64,000 nucleotides of DNA from Pseudomonas sp. HOU2 (GCF_040729435.1 NZ_CP160398.1:4135001-4199000); one strand, 5' to 3'; positions 29,103-39,547 are shown, numbered from the stretch's first letter. Made by a program: numbers and translations. Notes: a model not told the origin generated them from the sequence alone.

Positions 29103-29468
29103 TTATTCGGTCGGCACTAATTGATCCAGCACCCGGTTGACGGCGATCTCCGCCACCATCACTACTTGCGCGATGCCTTGCAGGGTCTTGCGGTGCGAGC
29201 CTTCCAGCAGCCCGGCGAAGTCGTTGAGCATTACGGTGGCCGAGCCGAGGGATTCGCAGGCATCGGCCAGCAACGGTTCGGTGCCGCTGGCCGGGTTGGC
29301 CATGTAGAGACGATTGGGCTGGTACGGGGTGGCCATGATCGCGGGCCTCGGTGGGCCGAGGTAGTGGTCGAGGGCGCGCTCGGCGGCTTCGTGGAATTTC
29401 TTTGATTCGGGGGATTCGTAGGGGGAGGCCGCGTCGGTGGGCGGCGGGTTGGGTGTAACTTTGAACAT
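29103..29468 (-). CDS. DUF6124-family protein
   Basis: A 121-residue protein of a family found mainly in Pseudomonas. The signature is the N-terminal segment TPNPP, then SPYESPESKKFHEAAERAL and DHYLGPP (residues about 4-47), followed by a helical part with ADACESLGSATVMLNDFAGL. No membrane segment or signal is seen and the function is unknown. The ATG at 29468 (MFKVTPNPP) fits the family; five residues upstream there is another start. A long hairpin-rich leader precedes it (29524-29800), and a strong terminator follows two bases after the stop. Confidence 0.8.
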   Translation of the reverse strand: MFKVTPNPPPTDAASPYESPESKKFHEAAERALDHYLGPPRPAIMATPYQPNRLYMANPASGTEPLLADACESLGSATVMLNDFAGLLEGSHRKTLQGIAQVVMVAEIAVNRVLDQLVPTE

Positions 29469-29523
29469 TTGCCAGATCCTCATTGAGGGCTGGCCGCCGT
29501 TTCCCTACTAAAAGAAATGGAGG

Positions 29524-29800
29524 CAGCCGTGCGCAGGTTAGTAGACCGGGGATCTGGGAAACCGGCGCGCCCGAGGGCGCCCTGCGCACAGCCACCATAA
29601 CGTTCAGGCAAGACCTGACTGTCTGATGAGCGATACGCCCCAAAAACCTCGGGCTACTAAACCCGATCACTGGAAATCAGTGACGGACTCAAGTTACCGA
29701 CGGCCTCCGGGGCGCACAAGCCGGCGGATTCTGGCGTAGCCGTAGGCAGTGGCGCAAGGATTTGTAGGCAGTAGGGCGTAACACTGAGTGTCTTTAAACA
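29524..29800 (-). promoter_or_regulatory. Hairpin-rich leader of the DUF6124 gene
   Basis: The gap upstream of the DUF6124 gene holds several clear hairpins: a long one (about 29524-29536 with 29580-29593, core TGCGCAGG/CCTGCGCA) enclosing GGCGC/GCGCC; CAGG-CAAGA-CCTG at 29605-29617; CGGG-8-CCCG at 29650-29665; TCACTG-GAAAT-CAGTGA at 29667-29683; and ACACT-G-AGTGT near 29783. The sequence CTACTAA or TAGTAG recurs in or beside loops. It looks like a structured 5' untranslated region or a small RNA; the strand and function are inferred. Confidence 0.4.
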
Positions 29801-29876
29801 CTGGGGCTGCAGCGGGTTTATCGGCCGCTGAAATTGAGGAATTGTCTGTCGGGTTTTTGGTGTGGCCACTGCCGCC

Positions 29877-29966
29877 ATCGCTGGCAAGCCAGCTCCCACA
29901 GGGTTATGTGCGAGCCGCAGATGTTGTGTACGACCCGGTCAATGTGGGAGCTGGCTTGCCAGCGAT
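29877..29966. repeat. REP inverted pair, GTGGGAGCTGGCTTGCC type
   Basis: Perfect 24-bp arms (29877-29900 and 29943-29966) of the unit at 17817-17906. It lies just after the 3' end of the AraC-type gene. Confidence 0.85.
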
Positions 29967-29979
29967 GAGGCCAGAATAG

Positions 29980-30996
29980 TCACCCCCGATGCATCTGCCG
30001 AAACTCCCCCGGCGGCATCCCGCGCCGGCTCTTGAACGTGCGGTGAAACGATCGCGGCTCGGTAAACCCCAGATACTGCGCAATGTCCTGGATCGGCAAC
30101 GTGCTGTTGAGCAAATAATGCTCCGCCAGTTCCTGACGCAAATCATCGAGAATCTGCTGATACGACGTCCCCGCCTGATGCAACTGGCGTTGCAACGTGC
30201 GCACCGACACCGCGAGCTGTTCTGCCACCTGCTCCTTGCGCGGCAAGCCTTCCTTGAGCAACTGGCGCAGGATGCTTTTGACCCGCTGTTCCAGCGACGC
30301 ATCCTCCAGCGTCGCCATCAAGCCCATCGCGTGTTCTTCCAGGGTACGCAGCAATTGCGCGTCGGCCTGGCGCAGCGGTAACTGCAGATACGCCAGCGGC
30401 ACGATCAGCGCCGAATACGCCTGCTCGAACAGCACCGGGCAATCGAAAAACGCTTCGTACTGCGCCTGCGTAGCGTTTGGCGGGCATGGATGTTCCAGCC
30501 ACACGGCAGCGGGTGACATCTGCGTGTCGGCGATCCAGCGCGCATATTGCAGCCATGAACCAAGAACGTTTTCCACCAGATGCCGGCGAATTCGCGGACG
30601 CTCATAGCGGCAAGTCCAGATCAGATGCACATGGCCGTCCTGCACTTCGGCGCGGCTGACGCCCATGTCGCCCACCAGTTTTTCGAACGGCATGATCCGG
30701 CTCATCGCATCGCCCAGGGTCGCGCAGTTCATGGTGATGTAACCGAGCACGCTCCAGGAATTGGGCAGGACGAAATTGGCCGCGTTGAGACCAAACAGCG
30801 GATCGCCCGAGTGCTCACAGAAATAATCGAGCAGGCGCTCATGAGTTTCGCCCGGCAGGCGCAGGCTGTTGTCGCTCAGTTGCTGCGCCTGCAAACCGGC
30901 TGCCGCCAGCGCCGGCTCGATGGCCATGCCCAGTTGCTCGGCATGGCGCACGTATTTGAGCAGCGGCGGAACCGAGGTGAAGCCGAGCGATTGCAT
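29980..30996 (-). CDS. AraC-family transcription regulator
   Basis: A 338-residue regulator of the AraC group with an N-terminal ligand-sensing domain of the OruR/ArgR-like (PF12625) kind and a C-terminal double helix-turn-helix (about 235-335, ending LGFTEPRSFHRTFKSRRG). The frame is open to 31083, but 30996 (MQSLGF) is the better start, with AAGGGA upstream. It is divergent from a gene set for FAD oxidase, GlpD-like enzyme and FGGY kinase, 211 bases away, and is the likely regulator of that set. Confidence 0.87.
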   Translation of the reverse strand: MQSLGFTSVPPLLKYVRHAEQLGMAIEPALAAAGLQAQQLSDNSLRLPGETHERLLDYFCEHSGDPLFGLNAANFVLPNSWSVLGYITMNCATLGDAMSRIMPFEKLVGDMGVSRAEVQDGHVHLIWTCRYERPRIRRHLVENVLGSWLQYARWIADTQMSPAAVWLEHPCPPNATQAQYEAFFDCPVLFEQAYSALIVPLAYLQLPLRQADAQLLRTLEEHAMGLMATLEDASLEQRVKSILRQLLKEGLPRKEQVAEQLAVSVRTLQRQLHQAGTSYQQILDDLRQELAEHYLLNSTLPIQDIAQYLGFTEPRSFHRTFKSRRGMPPGEFRQMHRG

Positions 30997-31207
30997 GATC
31001 CGAATCCCTTGATCAAGGCCTGCGTGAGCGAATGAATGGCTGAAAGGTAATTTGAAACCCCGACTAAAGTAAATGCCTGGCACTTGCGCGACGTTTGACT
31101 CAATTGGCTACTCGAACTGGCCGGATGCGACCGTGACACTTTGCGGCCGCTGACTAGTATGGAGGCCTGCCACATCACTGATCAGACTGCATAAGAAGGA
31201 CACACGC

Positions 31208-32803
31208 ATGCGACGCTGGAACGGCTGGGGAGAGGCAACAACGGTGGTCGAACTGCCGGCCCAGGGCGCGAGGTTTCTCCATGAACGACTGGGGGCCGGG
31301 CGCGCGCTACCCGATGCCACGTTGGACGCGGCATTGGCGCGGGTGCCGCTCTCGCGGCTGGCGGCGCACGCCTTGTACAGCGTCGACGCTCACGACCGTC
31401 TGCTGCATGCCCGGGGCCAGAGCCTGCCGGACTGGCTGGCGCTGCGCGAAGGCGCGCTGGGCAACTATCCCGATGCGGTGGCGTTTCCCGAAACTGCGGA
31501 GCAGATCCGCCAATTGCTGGCGCTCGCCCATGAGCAGGACCTGTGCCTGATTCCCTACGGCGGCGGCACTTCGGTGGCCGGGCACATCAACCCGCCGGAT
31601 TCGGCGCGGCCGGTGGTGACGGTGTCGCTGGCGCGGATGAATCGCCTGATCGACCTCGACGAGCAGAGCCAACTGGCGACGTTCGGCCCCGGCGCCAGTG
31701 GCCCGCAGGTGGAAAGTCAGCTGCGCGCTCGCGGCTACACGCTGGGGCATTTCCCGCAGTCGTGGGAGTTGTCGACGCTGGGTGGTTGGGTTGCCAGTCG
31801 CTCCAGCGGTCAGCAGTCGTTGCGCTATGGGCGCATCGAGCAATTGTTCGCTGGCGGCACCCTGGAAACTTTCGCCGGGCCCTTGGAAATTCCGACCTTT
31901 CCAGCCTCGGCGGCGGGGCCTGATCTGCGCGAAGTGGTGCTCGGTTGCGAGGGCCGTTTCGGGATCATTTCCGAGGTCAAAGTGCGAGTCAGTCCGCTGC
32001 CGGTCGATGAACGTTTTTACGGGGTGTTCCTGCCCAACTGGAGCAAGGCGCTGCAAGCGATTCGCCAATTGGCCCAGGCGCGGGTGCCGCTGTCGATGCT
32101 GCGGCTGTCGAACGCGGTGGAGACCGAAACCCAACTGGCGCTGGCCGGCCATCCACAGCAGATCGCCTGGCTGGAGAAGTATCTGAACCTGCGCGGTGCC
32201 GGTGAAGGCAAGTGCCTGCTGACCTTCGGCGTGACCGGCAACCGTCGGCAAAACGCGCTGTCGCTGAGCCAGGCGCGCCAGCATCTGAAAGCCTTCGGCG
32301 GTGTGTTCACCGGTACTTTGCTCGGCAAGAAATGGGCGCAGAACCGCTTCCGTTTCCCCTACCTGCGCGAGAACCTGTGGAACGCCGGTTACGTGGTCGA
32401 CACCCTGGAAACGGCCACCGACTGGAGCAACGTCGACCACCTGCTCAACCTGATCGAAAACAGCCTGCGCGACGCCTTGGCAGCGCAGGGCGAGCGGGTG
32501 CATGTGTTCACCCATCTGTCCCACGTCTATGGCGAAGGTTCGAGCATCTACACCACTTACGTGTTTCGCCCGGCGGCGGATTATCCGGCGACGCTGGCGC
32601 GCTGGCAGGCACTCAAGCACGCGGCCAGCCAGACCATCGTCGACAACCACGGCACCATCAGCCACCAGCACGGCGTCGGCAAGGATCACGCGCCGTATCT
32701 GCCGCGCGAGAAAGGCGCGCTGGCGATGGACACCTTGCAGGCGCTGAGCAAGCACTTCGATCCGGCCGGGCGCCTCAACCCCGGCACGCTGTTGCAGGAG
32801 TGA
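31208..32803 (+). CDS. FAD-binding oxidoreductase, alkyl-DHAP-synthase-like
   Basis: A 531-residue flavoprotein of the VAO family. The FAD-binding domain has PYGGGTSVAGHI near 115-126 and PQSWELSTLGGWVASRSSGQ near 182-201 (20 residues). The C-terminal half carries HVYGEGSSIYTTYVF near 440-454 and HGTISHQHGVGKDHA near 478-492, all typical of the alkyldihydroxyacetonephosphate synthase (AGPS) branch. The known relative exchanges an acyl for an alkyl chain on DHAP; here the enzyme may act on an ether- or ester-linked glycerol. Five bases separate it from the GlpD-like gene. Confidence 0.83.
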   Translation: MRRWNGWGEATTVVELPAQGARFLHERLGAGRALPDATLDAALARVPLSRLAAHALYSVDAHDRLLHARGQSLPDWLALREGALGNYPDAVAFPETAEQIRQLLALAHEQDLCLIPYGGGTSVAGHINPPDSARPVVTVSLARMNRLIDLDEQSQLATFGPGASGPQVESQLRARGYTLGHFPQSWELSTLGGWVASRSSGQQSLRYGRIEQLFAGGTLETFAGPLEIPTFPASAAGPDLREVVLGCEGRFGIISEVKVRVSPLPVDERFYGVFLPNWSKALQAIRQLAQARVPLSMLRLSNAVETETQLALAGHPQQIAWLEKYLNLRGAGEGKCLLTFGVTGNRRQNALSLSQARQHLKAFGGVFTGTLLGKKWAQNRFRFPYLRENLWNAGYVVDTLETATDWSNVDHLLNLIENSLRDALAAQGERVHVFTHLSHVYGEGSSIYTTYVFRPAADYPATLARWQALKHAASQTIVDNHGTISHQHGVGKDHAPYLPREKGALAMDTLQALSKHFDPAGRLNPGTLLQE

Positions 32804-32808
32804 CGGCC

Positions 32809-34404
32809 ATGCACCCGGACTGGAACGCCGCGTGGCGCCAGAAAACCTTGCCGACATTGGCCGACGAAACGTGGGACCTGATCGTCATCGGCGGTGGCAT
32901 CAGCGGTGCCGGCATTCTGCGCGAAGCGGCGCGGCGCGGTTGGCGTTGTCTGCTGCTGGAGCAACGGGATTTCGCCTGGGGCACCTCCAGCCGATCATCG
33001 AAAATGGTTCATGGCGGTTTGCGTTACATCGCCAAGGGCCAGTGGCGGCTGACCCGTGATTCAGTGCGCGAGCGTCAGCGCCTGCTCGACGAAGCGCCGG
33101 GGCTGGTGGAACCGATGAGTTTCATGATGCCGCACTATCGCGGCGGCTTTCCCGGGCCGCGTGTGTTCGGTGGCTTGTTGTCGGTGTACGACGCATTGGC
33201 GGGACGCCGCAGCCATCGTTTTCATGACGCGCAGCAACTACGTTTTCTCGCACCGGGGGTGAAGGAAACCCAGCTGCTGGGTGGCACCTGTTTTATTGAT
33301 GCACTGACCGATGATGCGCGGCTGGTGATGCGCGTGTTGCGCGAAGCGCGGACCGATGGCGCAGTGGTGCTTAACGGGGTGCGCGTCGAACATTTGCTGC
33401 GCGAAGACGGCCGGGTGTGCGGGGTTCAGGTCGAAGATTGCGAAGCGGGCGGGTCGTTGCAACTGCGTTGCGGCGTGCTGGCGGTGGCGACCGGGGCATG
33501 GGCTGAGCGCTTGCGGTTGCCCGAGGCACCACGACAACTGCGGCCTTTGCGCGGCAGCCATCTGCTGCTGCCGGGCTGGCGTTTGCCGGTGGCGCAGGCG
33601 TTCACGTTTCTGCATGAGCGCGACCGTCGGCCGGTGTTCGTTTTTCCGTGGGAAGGGGCGACGGTGGTTGGCACTACGGATCTCGATCATCGCGAGAATC
33701 TGGACCAGAGCGCGAGCATCAGCGCCGAAGAACTCGACTATCTGCTGGCGGCTTGCACGCAACAATTTCCCGGTGCCGAAGTGACGGCCAGCGATGTGCT
33801 GTCGACCTGGTCCGGCGTACGTCCGGTGGTGGGCAGCGCGGCGGGTGAGCAGCAAGGCAAGCCGTCGAATGAAACCCGTGAGCATGTGCTGTGGCAGGAG
33901 CCGGGGTGCGTCACGTTGGCTGGCGGCAAACTGACGACGTTTCGCCCGCAAGCCATCGAAGTGCTCAAGGCCTGTGCCGACATGCTTGGCCGCAATTTCG
34001 AAGATGATGCCGCGCCGGTGTTCGCCGCGATACCGCCACTGATCATTCCCGGACTCAGCCCGCAACAGTGGCGACGTCTGGCTGGACGCCATGGCCGTGA
34101 CTTGCCGAAGCTGGCGCAACTGATCACTGAGTTGGGTCACGAAACGGTCGGCAACACCGACACCTTGTGGGCCGAACTGGCCTTCGCCTGTGAGGCGGAA
34201 ATGGTGCTGCACCTCGATGATCTGTTGCTGCGCCGCACCCGTCTGGGCCTGTTGCTGGCGCGCGGTGGCGAAGCGCATTTCGCGGCCATCCGCCAACTCT
34301 GCCAGCCCCGCCTGGGCTGGGACGATGCACACTGGCAGCAAGAGCTGCAGCGTTACCGGGCATTGTGGCAACGCCATCACGGTCTGCCGGATGCCACGCC
34401 TTGA
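32809..34404 (+). CDS. Glycerol-3-phosphate dehydrogenase-like flavoenzyme
   Basis: A 531-residue FAD enzyme of the GlpD family. The dinucleotide motif [10 protein letters not shown] is at residues 24-33, followed by the GlpD signature [14 protein letters not shown] near 61-74; GGKLTTFR near 371 binds the isoalloxazine end. It would oxidise glycerol 3-phosphate or an analogue to the ketone. A longer open frame begins at 32212, but the ATG at 32809, five bases after the preceding stop, starts the family's N-terminus. It lies between the AGPS-like and FGGY kinase genes. A housekeeping glpD is not in the window, so this may be a paralogue. Confidence 0.86.
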   Translation: MHPDWNAAWRQKTLPTLADETWDLIVIGGGISGAGILREAARRGWRCLLLEQRDFAWGTSSRSSKMVHGGLRYIAKGQWRLTRDSVRERQRLLDEAPGLVEPMSFMMPHYRGGFPGPRVFGGLLSVYDALAGRRSHRFHDAQQLRFLAPGVKETQLLGGTCFIDALTDDARLVMRVLREARTDGAVVLNGVRVEHLLREDGRVCGVQVEDCEAGGSLQLRCGVLAVATGAWAERLRLPEAPRQLRPLRGSHLLLPGWRLPVAQAFTFLHERDRRPVFVFPWEGATVVGTTDLDHRENLDQSASISAEELDYLLAACTQQFPGAEVTASDVLSTWSGVRPVVGSAAGEQQGKPSNETREHVLWQEPGCVTLAGGKLTTFRPQAIEVLKACADMLGRNFEDDAAPVFAAIPPLIIPGLSPQQWRRLAGRHGRDLPKLAQLITELGHETVGNTDTLWAELAFACEAEMVLHLDDLLLRRTRLGLLLARGGEAHFAAIRQLCQPRLGWDDAHWQQELQRYRALWQRHHGLPDATP

Positions 34405-34424
34405 GGCCCCTTGAAGAGAGCGCC

Positions 34425-35993
34425 ATGGATAACCACCCGAACAAGCGCTACCTGCTGGCGATCGACAACGGCACCCAGAGCGTGCGCGCATTGCTTTTCG
34501 ATTTGCAGGGCAATCTGCTCGGTAAAGGCAAGGTCGAGTTGCAGGCGTACTACTCGACGCAACCGGGCTGGGCCGAGCAGGATCCGGACTATTACTGGGC
34601 GAAACTCGGCGAGGCCTGTCAGCAGGTGTGGGCGCAAACCGGGATTGATCGCTCGCAGATTGCCGGGGTGTCGCTGACCACTCAGCGCGGCACGGTGATC
34701 AATGTCGATGCCGAGGGCAAACCACTGCGCCCGGCCATTCTGTGGCTCGATCAGCGCCAGAGCGAAGTCGAGGGCGGGATTAAGGGGCCGTGGGGCTGGC
34801 TGTTCAAACTGGTCGGCGCGCAGGCCACCGTGGATTATTTTCGCGCGCAGGCCGAGGCCAACTGGATCGCCCGACATCAACCGGAAATCTGGGCGGCGAC
34901 CGACAAGTTTCTGCTGCTCTCGGGCTTTCTCACCCATCGCCTGTGCGGGCGCTTTGTCGACTCGGTGGGTTGCTGCGTCGGCTACCTGCCGTTCGACTTC
35001 AAACGCCTGAAATGGGCCGCGCCCAGTGACTGGAAATGGCAGGCGTTGGCGGTGCGTGCGGAGCAATTGCCGACCTTGCACAAACCCGGCGAAACCCTCG
35101 GCTACATCAGCGCTGAAGCCAGCCGCCACACCGGGATTCCCGAGGGCTTGCCGCTGATTGCGGCGGGCGCTGACAAGGCCTGCGAAGTGGTCGGCTCCGG
35201 CGTGGTCGATGCGAGCACGGTGTGCCTGTCCTACGGCACCACGGCGACGATCACCAGCACTCGCTCGCGCTACCTGGAAATCGTCCCGCTGATCCCGCCG
35301 TACCCCTCGGCGGTGCCGGATCAGTACAACTGCGAGGTGATGATTTATCGCGGTTACTGGATGGTCAGCTGGTTCAAGAACGAGTTCGGCCTGCGCGAAA
35401 TGCAGCAGGCCAAAGAGCAGGGCATCGAGCCCGAGCAACTGTTCGATGCGCTGGTCAACGCGGTGCCGCCGGGGTCGATGGGGCTGATGCTGCAACCGTA
35501 CTGGTCGCCGGGAATTCGTGAGCCGGGTGTCGAAGCCAAAGGCGCGATGATCGGCTTCGGCGACGTGCACACCCGCGCGCATATTTACCGGGCAATTCTC
35601 GAAGGGCTGGCGTATGCGTTGCGTCAGGGCATGGAGAACATCGAGAGGCGTTCGAAGGTGTCGATCAAGCGTCTGCGCGTGGCCGGTGGCGGTTCGCAGA
35701 GTGATGCGGCGATGCAACTTACGGCGAATATTTTTGGCCTGCCGGCGGAGCGTCCGCATGTGTACGAAGCGTCGGGGCTGGGCGCGGCGATCTGTTGTGC
35801 GGTGGGGTTGGGCTTGTATGCGGACTTCCCCACGGCGATCGCCGCGATGACGCGCGTGGGCACGGTATTCACCCCACAGCCCGAGGCACAGCAGATCTAT
35901 GAGCGTTTGTACAACGAGGTGTACCTGCGCATGTATCGCCAGCTCAAACCGTTGTACCAGAGCATCCGCAAAATCACCGGTTACCCCGCCTGA
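34425..35993 (+). CDS. FGGY-family carbohydrate kinase
   Basis: A 522-residue kinase of the FGGY family, which phosphorylates glycerol, sugars or polyols. The N-terminal phosphate-binding loop is [15 protein letters not shown] at 12-26, the adenosine/phosphate-2 loop SYGTTATI near 269, and the C-terminal [13 protein letters not shown] near 423. It lies 20 bases after the GlpD-like gene with GAAGAGAG as ribosome site. Kinase, dehydrogenase and AGPS-like enzyme together suggest a route that phosphorylates a glycerol-like compound and oxidises it. The substrate cannot be read from the sequence. Confidence 0.87.
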   Translation: MDNHPNKRYLLAIDNGTQSVRALLFDLQGNLLGKGKVELQAYYSTQPGWAEQDPDYYWAKLGEACQQVWAQTGIDRSQIAGVSLTTQRGTVINVDAEGKPLRPAILWLDQRQSEVEGGIKGPWGWLFKLVGAQATVDYFRAQAEANWIARHQPEIWAATDKFLLLSGFLTHRLCGRFVDSVGCCVGYLPFDFKRLKWAAPSDWKWQALAVRAEQLPTLHKPGETLGYISAEASRHTGIPEGLPLIAAGADKACEVVGSGVVDASTVCLSYGTTATITSTRSRYLEIVPLIPPYPSAVPDQYNCEVMIYRGYWMVSWFKNEFGLREMQQAKEQGIEPEQLFDALVNAVPPGSMGLMLQPYWSPGIREPGVEAKGAMIGFGDVHTRAHIYRAILEGLAYALRQGMENIERRSKVSIKRLRVAGGGSQSDAAMQLTANIFGLPAERPHVYEASGLGAAICCAVGLGLYADFPTAIAAMTRVGTVFTPQPEAQQIYERLYNEVYLRMYRQLKPLYQSIRKITGYPA

Positions 35994-36012
35994 AACAACA
36001 CCACCAATCCCC

Positions 36013-36097
36013 TGTAGGAGCTGCCGAAGGCTGCGATCTTTTGACTTGGATTTTTAAAAACAAGATCAAAAGATCGCAGCCTTCGGCAGCTCCTACA
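36013..36097. repeat. REP inverted pair, GTAGGAGCTGCCGAAGG type
   Basis: Perfect 32-bp arms (36013-36044 and 36066-36097) with an AT-rich loop. It follows the FGGY kinase gene and may end its transcript. Confidence 0.87.
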
Positions 36098-36221
36098 CAG
36101 GTGAGCGGTGAGCTTCATATGGCGCTATCGGAGACTTTTTCTGGTGAGATCGGACAGTGTCAGCGCCGGAGGCGGTTGTTAGGCTCAACCCCCACAGCAC
36201 CTCCAATAAGAATTAAAAGCA

Positions 36222-37511
36222 ATGAAGCTGACATTTCTCCTGTTGCTGCTTTGTGCAATGGCCCCGACGGCGTGGGGCTGGTCGAACCACACGGTGGGCA
36301 GCTATCTGGCGTTGCAGGAACTGCCGGCGCTGCGCGATGCGCCGCCGGTCGAAGTCGAGCCGCTGGAGCGTTTTCTCGCCGAGCAGTATCCGGCCGTGGT
36401 CGCGCTGCTGGAGCAACAGGAAAGCTTCGCCCGTGAACACTTCACCCAGTACCCGCCGCGCCCCGACAATCTGAAGCTGCCCGCCGTACCGAGTGACGAT
36501 CTGCGCCATGATTTTCTCACCGCGTTGCGACTCAATCCGCGCATTCATCTGGCGATGGTCATTCAGCCGCTGCCGGGCCAAGACATCCCCGAGCGCGAAC
36601 ATCTCAGCGCCGATCAGGTGATGGTCGAGCAGACGCTTTCGCCATGGAATCGTCAGCGTTTCATTCGCGTGGCGGACGGCGAAAAAGTCGCGGCGCTGGC
36701 GGTATTGGCGAGCGCCGCCGACGAGCCGGATTACGGTCACGACATCAACCTGTTCAGCGATAACCCCGGCGAGGTCGGCGCGCTGTATGGCTTCGGCCCG
36801 CAGCCGTTTGGCGATGTGCGTTTTCAGTACAGCTCGCAGGCACCGTTCCACATGGGCTTCTTCCATGAAAGCGCGGTGGTGTATGCCGCTGCCGGATTTC
36901 TTCAGCGCAGTTGGCCGGACTGGCGCGCCTATCAGTACCTGGGGCTGGCGCGTTTGGCATTCGCCTCTGGCCATCCTTACTGGGGCTACCGGTTTCTCGG
37001 TTGGGGCGTGCACCACGTGCAGGATCTGACCCAGCCGTATCACGCCAAGCCATTGCCCGGGGTGGAGCTGCCGAGTCTGTTGCTGCTGGAGGGCAAGGCG
37101 CTGGCCGGTTTTGCCGAGGACAAACAGGCGTCCATCGAGCGCGTCGCCACCCGCCATATGGAAATCGAGAAATATCAATCGACCTGGCTGCGCCGCGTGC
37201 TGCGCACCGGTCAGGCGCATCCGATGCTCGCGGCCTACGCCGATGTCGCTCAAGACCAACAGTATCCGCCGTACTCGGTGGACTACTTGCGCGAGGTGGT
37301 CAGCGCCGAGTCGGTCGAGGACTCGGCAGCGTTCGATGAGGCCATCGGTCAATGGCTGGATACGGCGCCGGTGACCAGTGATTTCAGCAGCGGCAATCAG
37401 TTGCAGCGCGAGACGTTCGAGCATCCGGCACTCAATCAGCAGCTGTTCAGACTGCTCGGCCATTTCGGCGCGCACAGCCGGATTTATGTCCGTGCGGGAC
37501 TGGCACCGTAG
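36222..37511 (+). CDS. Secreted zinc phospholipase C/P1-nuclease-like protein
   Basis: A 429-residue exported protein. A signal peptide (1-19, hydrophobic 4-12) ends TAWG, which would leave Trp20 as the mature N-terminus. In the zinc phospholipase C / P1 nuclease fold the N-terminal Trp binds a zinc, and two further blocks fit: DYGHDIN near 171 and GWGVHHVQDLTQPYH near 261-275, which resembles the HxxxDxxxPxH zinc motif. HMGFFHE near 207 may add a ligand. It would act in the periplasm or outside on phosphoesters such as phospholipids. The assignment rests on motif pattern only. The DUF1302 gene follows after 43 bases. Confidence 0.6.
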   Translation: MKLTFLLLLLCAMAPTAWGWSNHTVGSYLALQELPALRDAPPVEVEPLERFLAEQYPAVVALLEQQESFAREHFTQYPPRPDNLKLPAVPSDDLRHDFLTALRLNPRIHLAMVIQPLPGQDIPEREHLSADQVMVEQTLSPWNRQRFIRVADGEKVAALAVLASAADEPDYGHDINLFSDNPGEVGALYGFGPQPFGDVRFQYSSQAPFHMGFFHESAVVYAAAGFLQRSWPDWRAYQYLGLARLAFASGHPYWGYRFLGWGVHHVQDLTQPYHAKPLPGVELPSLLLLEGKALAGFAEDKQASIERVATRHMEIEKYQSTWLRRVLRTGQAHPMLAAYADVAQDQQYPPYSVDYLREVVSAESVEDSAAFDEAIGQWLDTAPVTSDFSSGNQLQRETFEHPALNQQLFRLLGHFGAHSRIYVRAGLAP

Positions 37512-37554
37512 CCATCGCGGCCACGCATAAAACAATAAGAACAAGGAGGAACCC

Positions 37555-39513
37555 ATGATCAACACTCGATTGCGCCTCACCGGCGTAGCACTTCCCGGTG
37601 TCGGCCTGGCAGGGCTGCTGCAACTCTGTGCGGTGGATGCGCTGCAGGCTGCCGAGTTCAGCGTGCTGGGCAATCAGGTCACCGGCTCGATCGACACGAC
37701 CCTGTCCTATGGTCGCTTGTGGCGGGTGCAGGGCCGCGACAAGAACAACGATGACGTCAACACCAACGACGGCAATCGCAACTTCGACACCGGACTGGTT
37801 TCCGAGGTGTACAAGATCACTTCCGAGCTGGAAGCCAACTACCAGAACTACGGGATGTTCCTGCGCGGCACGGCGTTCTACGACACCCAGCTGATGGACA
37901 AGCGCAACGATTACTACCGCAACAACAACCCGGCACAGCCGAGCCAGAGCTATCCGCAGGACGACCGTTTCACCAGCCAGACCCGCGACATCGCCGGCAG
38001 CCGGATCGAGATGCTCGACGCCTATGTCTACGGCAATTGGGACGTGGCGCAGATGCCAGTCACCGCGCGGGTCGGGCGTCAGGTGTTCAACTGGGGCGAG
38101 GGGATTTTCTATCGCGGCGGTGTCAACACCACCAACCCGGTGGACGCCGCGAAATACCGCTTGCCCGGCGCCGAGGTCAAGGAAGTGCTGATGCCAGTGG
38201 AGGCGGTGAGCTTCAACGTTGGCCTCAGCGATTCGCTGACCCTGGAGAGCTTCTACCAGACCAACTGGAAGGAAACCCGCATCGACCCGGTCGGCACGTT
38301 CTATTCGCAGACCGACCTGTTCGCCGATGGCGGCAACACCGGTTACAACAACTTCAGCGGCACTGCGCTCGACACCCCGGTACCCGGCTTTGGCAACGTC
38401 ATCGGGCTGTACAGCGCACTGGGCAACAACCCGTTGCTCGGCCCGGCACTGAAAAGCACCGGCCTCTACGCCAACGGTGTGACGCCGGCCTACGGCAATA
38501 CGCTGAAAGTGGCGTCGATCGGCAAGGACTACAACGCACGCAATGACGGCCAGTTCGGCTTCGCCTTCCGCTACATCGCCGAGGAACTCAACAGCACTGA
38601 GTTCGGCCTGTACCTGGTCAACTACCACGCCAAGGAGCCGACCATCGCCGCTGACCTCGGTGGCTACAAAGGCATCGACATGAATGCCCTGACCAACATG
38701 CTCGCCGGTGTCGCCGGCAGTCAGGCCGGGGCGCTGGCCAACGGTCTGGCGACGGCCGATGTGATGGGCAACATTCAGGCGCATCGGCGTTACGCCGAAG
38801 ACATTCGCATGTACGGGTTCAGCTTCAACACGACTTTGGGTCAGGCCTCGGTGTTCGGCGAGATCGCCTATCGACCGAATCTGCCGATCGGCATCGCCGC
38901 GACCAACGACCTGATCGGCGACCTGGCCAACGGCGCCGCTGTGGCGGTGACCGGCAAGCCCGTCAACGTCGGCGGGCAGATGGTCACCCTCGACAGCGAG
39001 ATCAACAACGCCGAGCGCGTCGAGGCGTTCAACACCTCGCTGGGCAGCATCTACAACTTCGGTCCGACGCTGTCGTTCGACTCGATGTTCGGCATCTTCG
39101 AACTGGCCTCCGAGCACTTGCGCGGCAGCAGCCTGCAATACACCGCCTACGACGGCAGCACGCGCTATTACGCCGGTACCGGCAACACCTCTTATGTGTC
39201 CGGCGGTGATCGTGACGATCAGGTCAACCGCAACTCCTACAGCTACACGGTGATGTTCAACGGCACCTTGAACGACGTGTACGCCGGGGTCAACGTCTCG
39301 CCGTATGTCGTCTACAAGGACGACTTCAAGGGCAACAGCTATCAGGCCGGCAACACCATCGACGGGCGCAAGGCCTACACCCTGGGGATCAAGGCCAACT
39401 ACCAGAACAAGCTCGAAGCCGAGGTGCAATACACCAACTTCTGGGGCGGCGGGCAGAACAACGGGATTCGCGACCGCGACAACGTTGGGTTCAATCTCAA
39501 GTATTTCTTGTGA
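37555..39513 (+). CDS. DUF1302 outer-membrane protein
   Basis: A 652-residue DUF1302 protein. It has a signal peptide (cleavage near AAE, residues 32-34), then many alternating aromatic/polar strands typical of a beta-barrel, ending in NVGFNLKYFL with the C-terminal Phe-x-x-aromatic/Phe-Leu pattern of outer-membrane proteins. DUF1302 genes usually pair with DUF1329 genes, as here, and occur near lipid or hydrophobic-substrate catabolic genes. The transported or bound substrate is unknown. AGGAGG precedes the ATG. Confidence 0.85.
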   Translation: MINTRLRLTGVALPGVGLAGLLQLCAVDALQAAEFSVLGNQVTGSIDTTLSYGRLWRVQGRDKNNDDVNTNDGNRNFDTGLVSEVYKITSELEANYQNYGMFLRGTAFYDTQLMDKRNDYYRNNNPAQPSQSYPQDDRFTSQTRDIAGSRIEMLDAYVYGNWDVAQMPVTARVGRQVFNWGEGIFYRGGVNTTNPVDAAKYRLPGAEVKEVLMPVEAVSFNVGLSDSLTLESFYQTNWKETRIDPVGTFYSQTDLFADGGNTGYNNFSGTALDTPVPGFGNVIGLYSALGNNPLLGPALKSTGLYANGVTPAYGNTLKVASIGKDYNARNDGQFGFAFRYIAEELNSTEFGLYLVNYHAKEPTIAADLGGYKGIDMNALTNMLAGVAGSQAGALANGLATADVMGNIQAHRRYAEDIRMYGFSFNTTLGQASVFGEIAYRPNLPIGIAATNDLIGDLANGAAVAVTGKPVNVGGQMVTLDSEINNAERVEAFNTSLGSIYNFGPTLSFDSMFGIFELASEHLRGSSLQYTAYDGSTRYYAGTGNTSYVSGGDRDDQVNRNSYSYTVMFNGTLNDVYAGVNVSPYVVYKDDFKGNSYQAGNTIDGRKAYTLGIKANYQNKLEAEVQYTNFWGGGQNNGIRDRDNVGFNLKYFL

Positions 39514-39547
39514 GTTTCAGACGCAGATCCCGGGACAACTCATCCCC

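Noticed and set aside
37447..39429. A 660-codon minus-strand frame opposite the DUF1302 gene
   Set aside because: Val/Gly-rich shadow of a true gene with signal peptide and barrel pattern on the plus strand.
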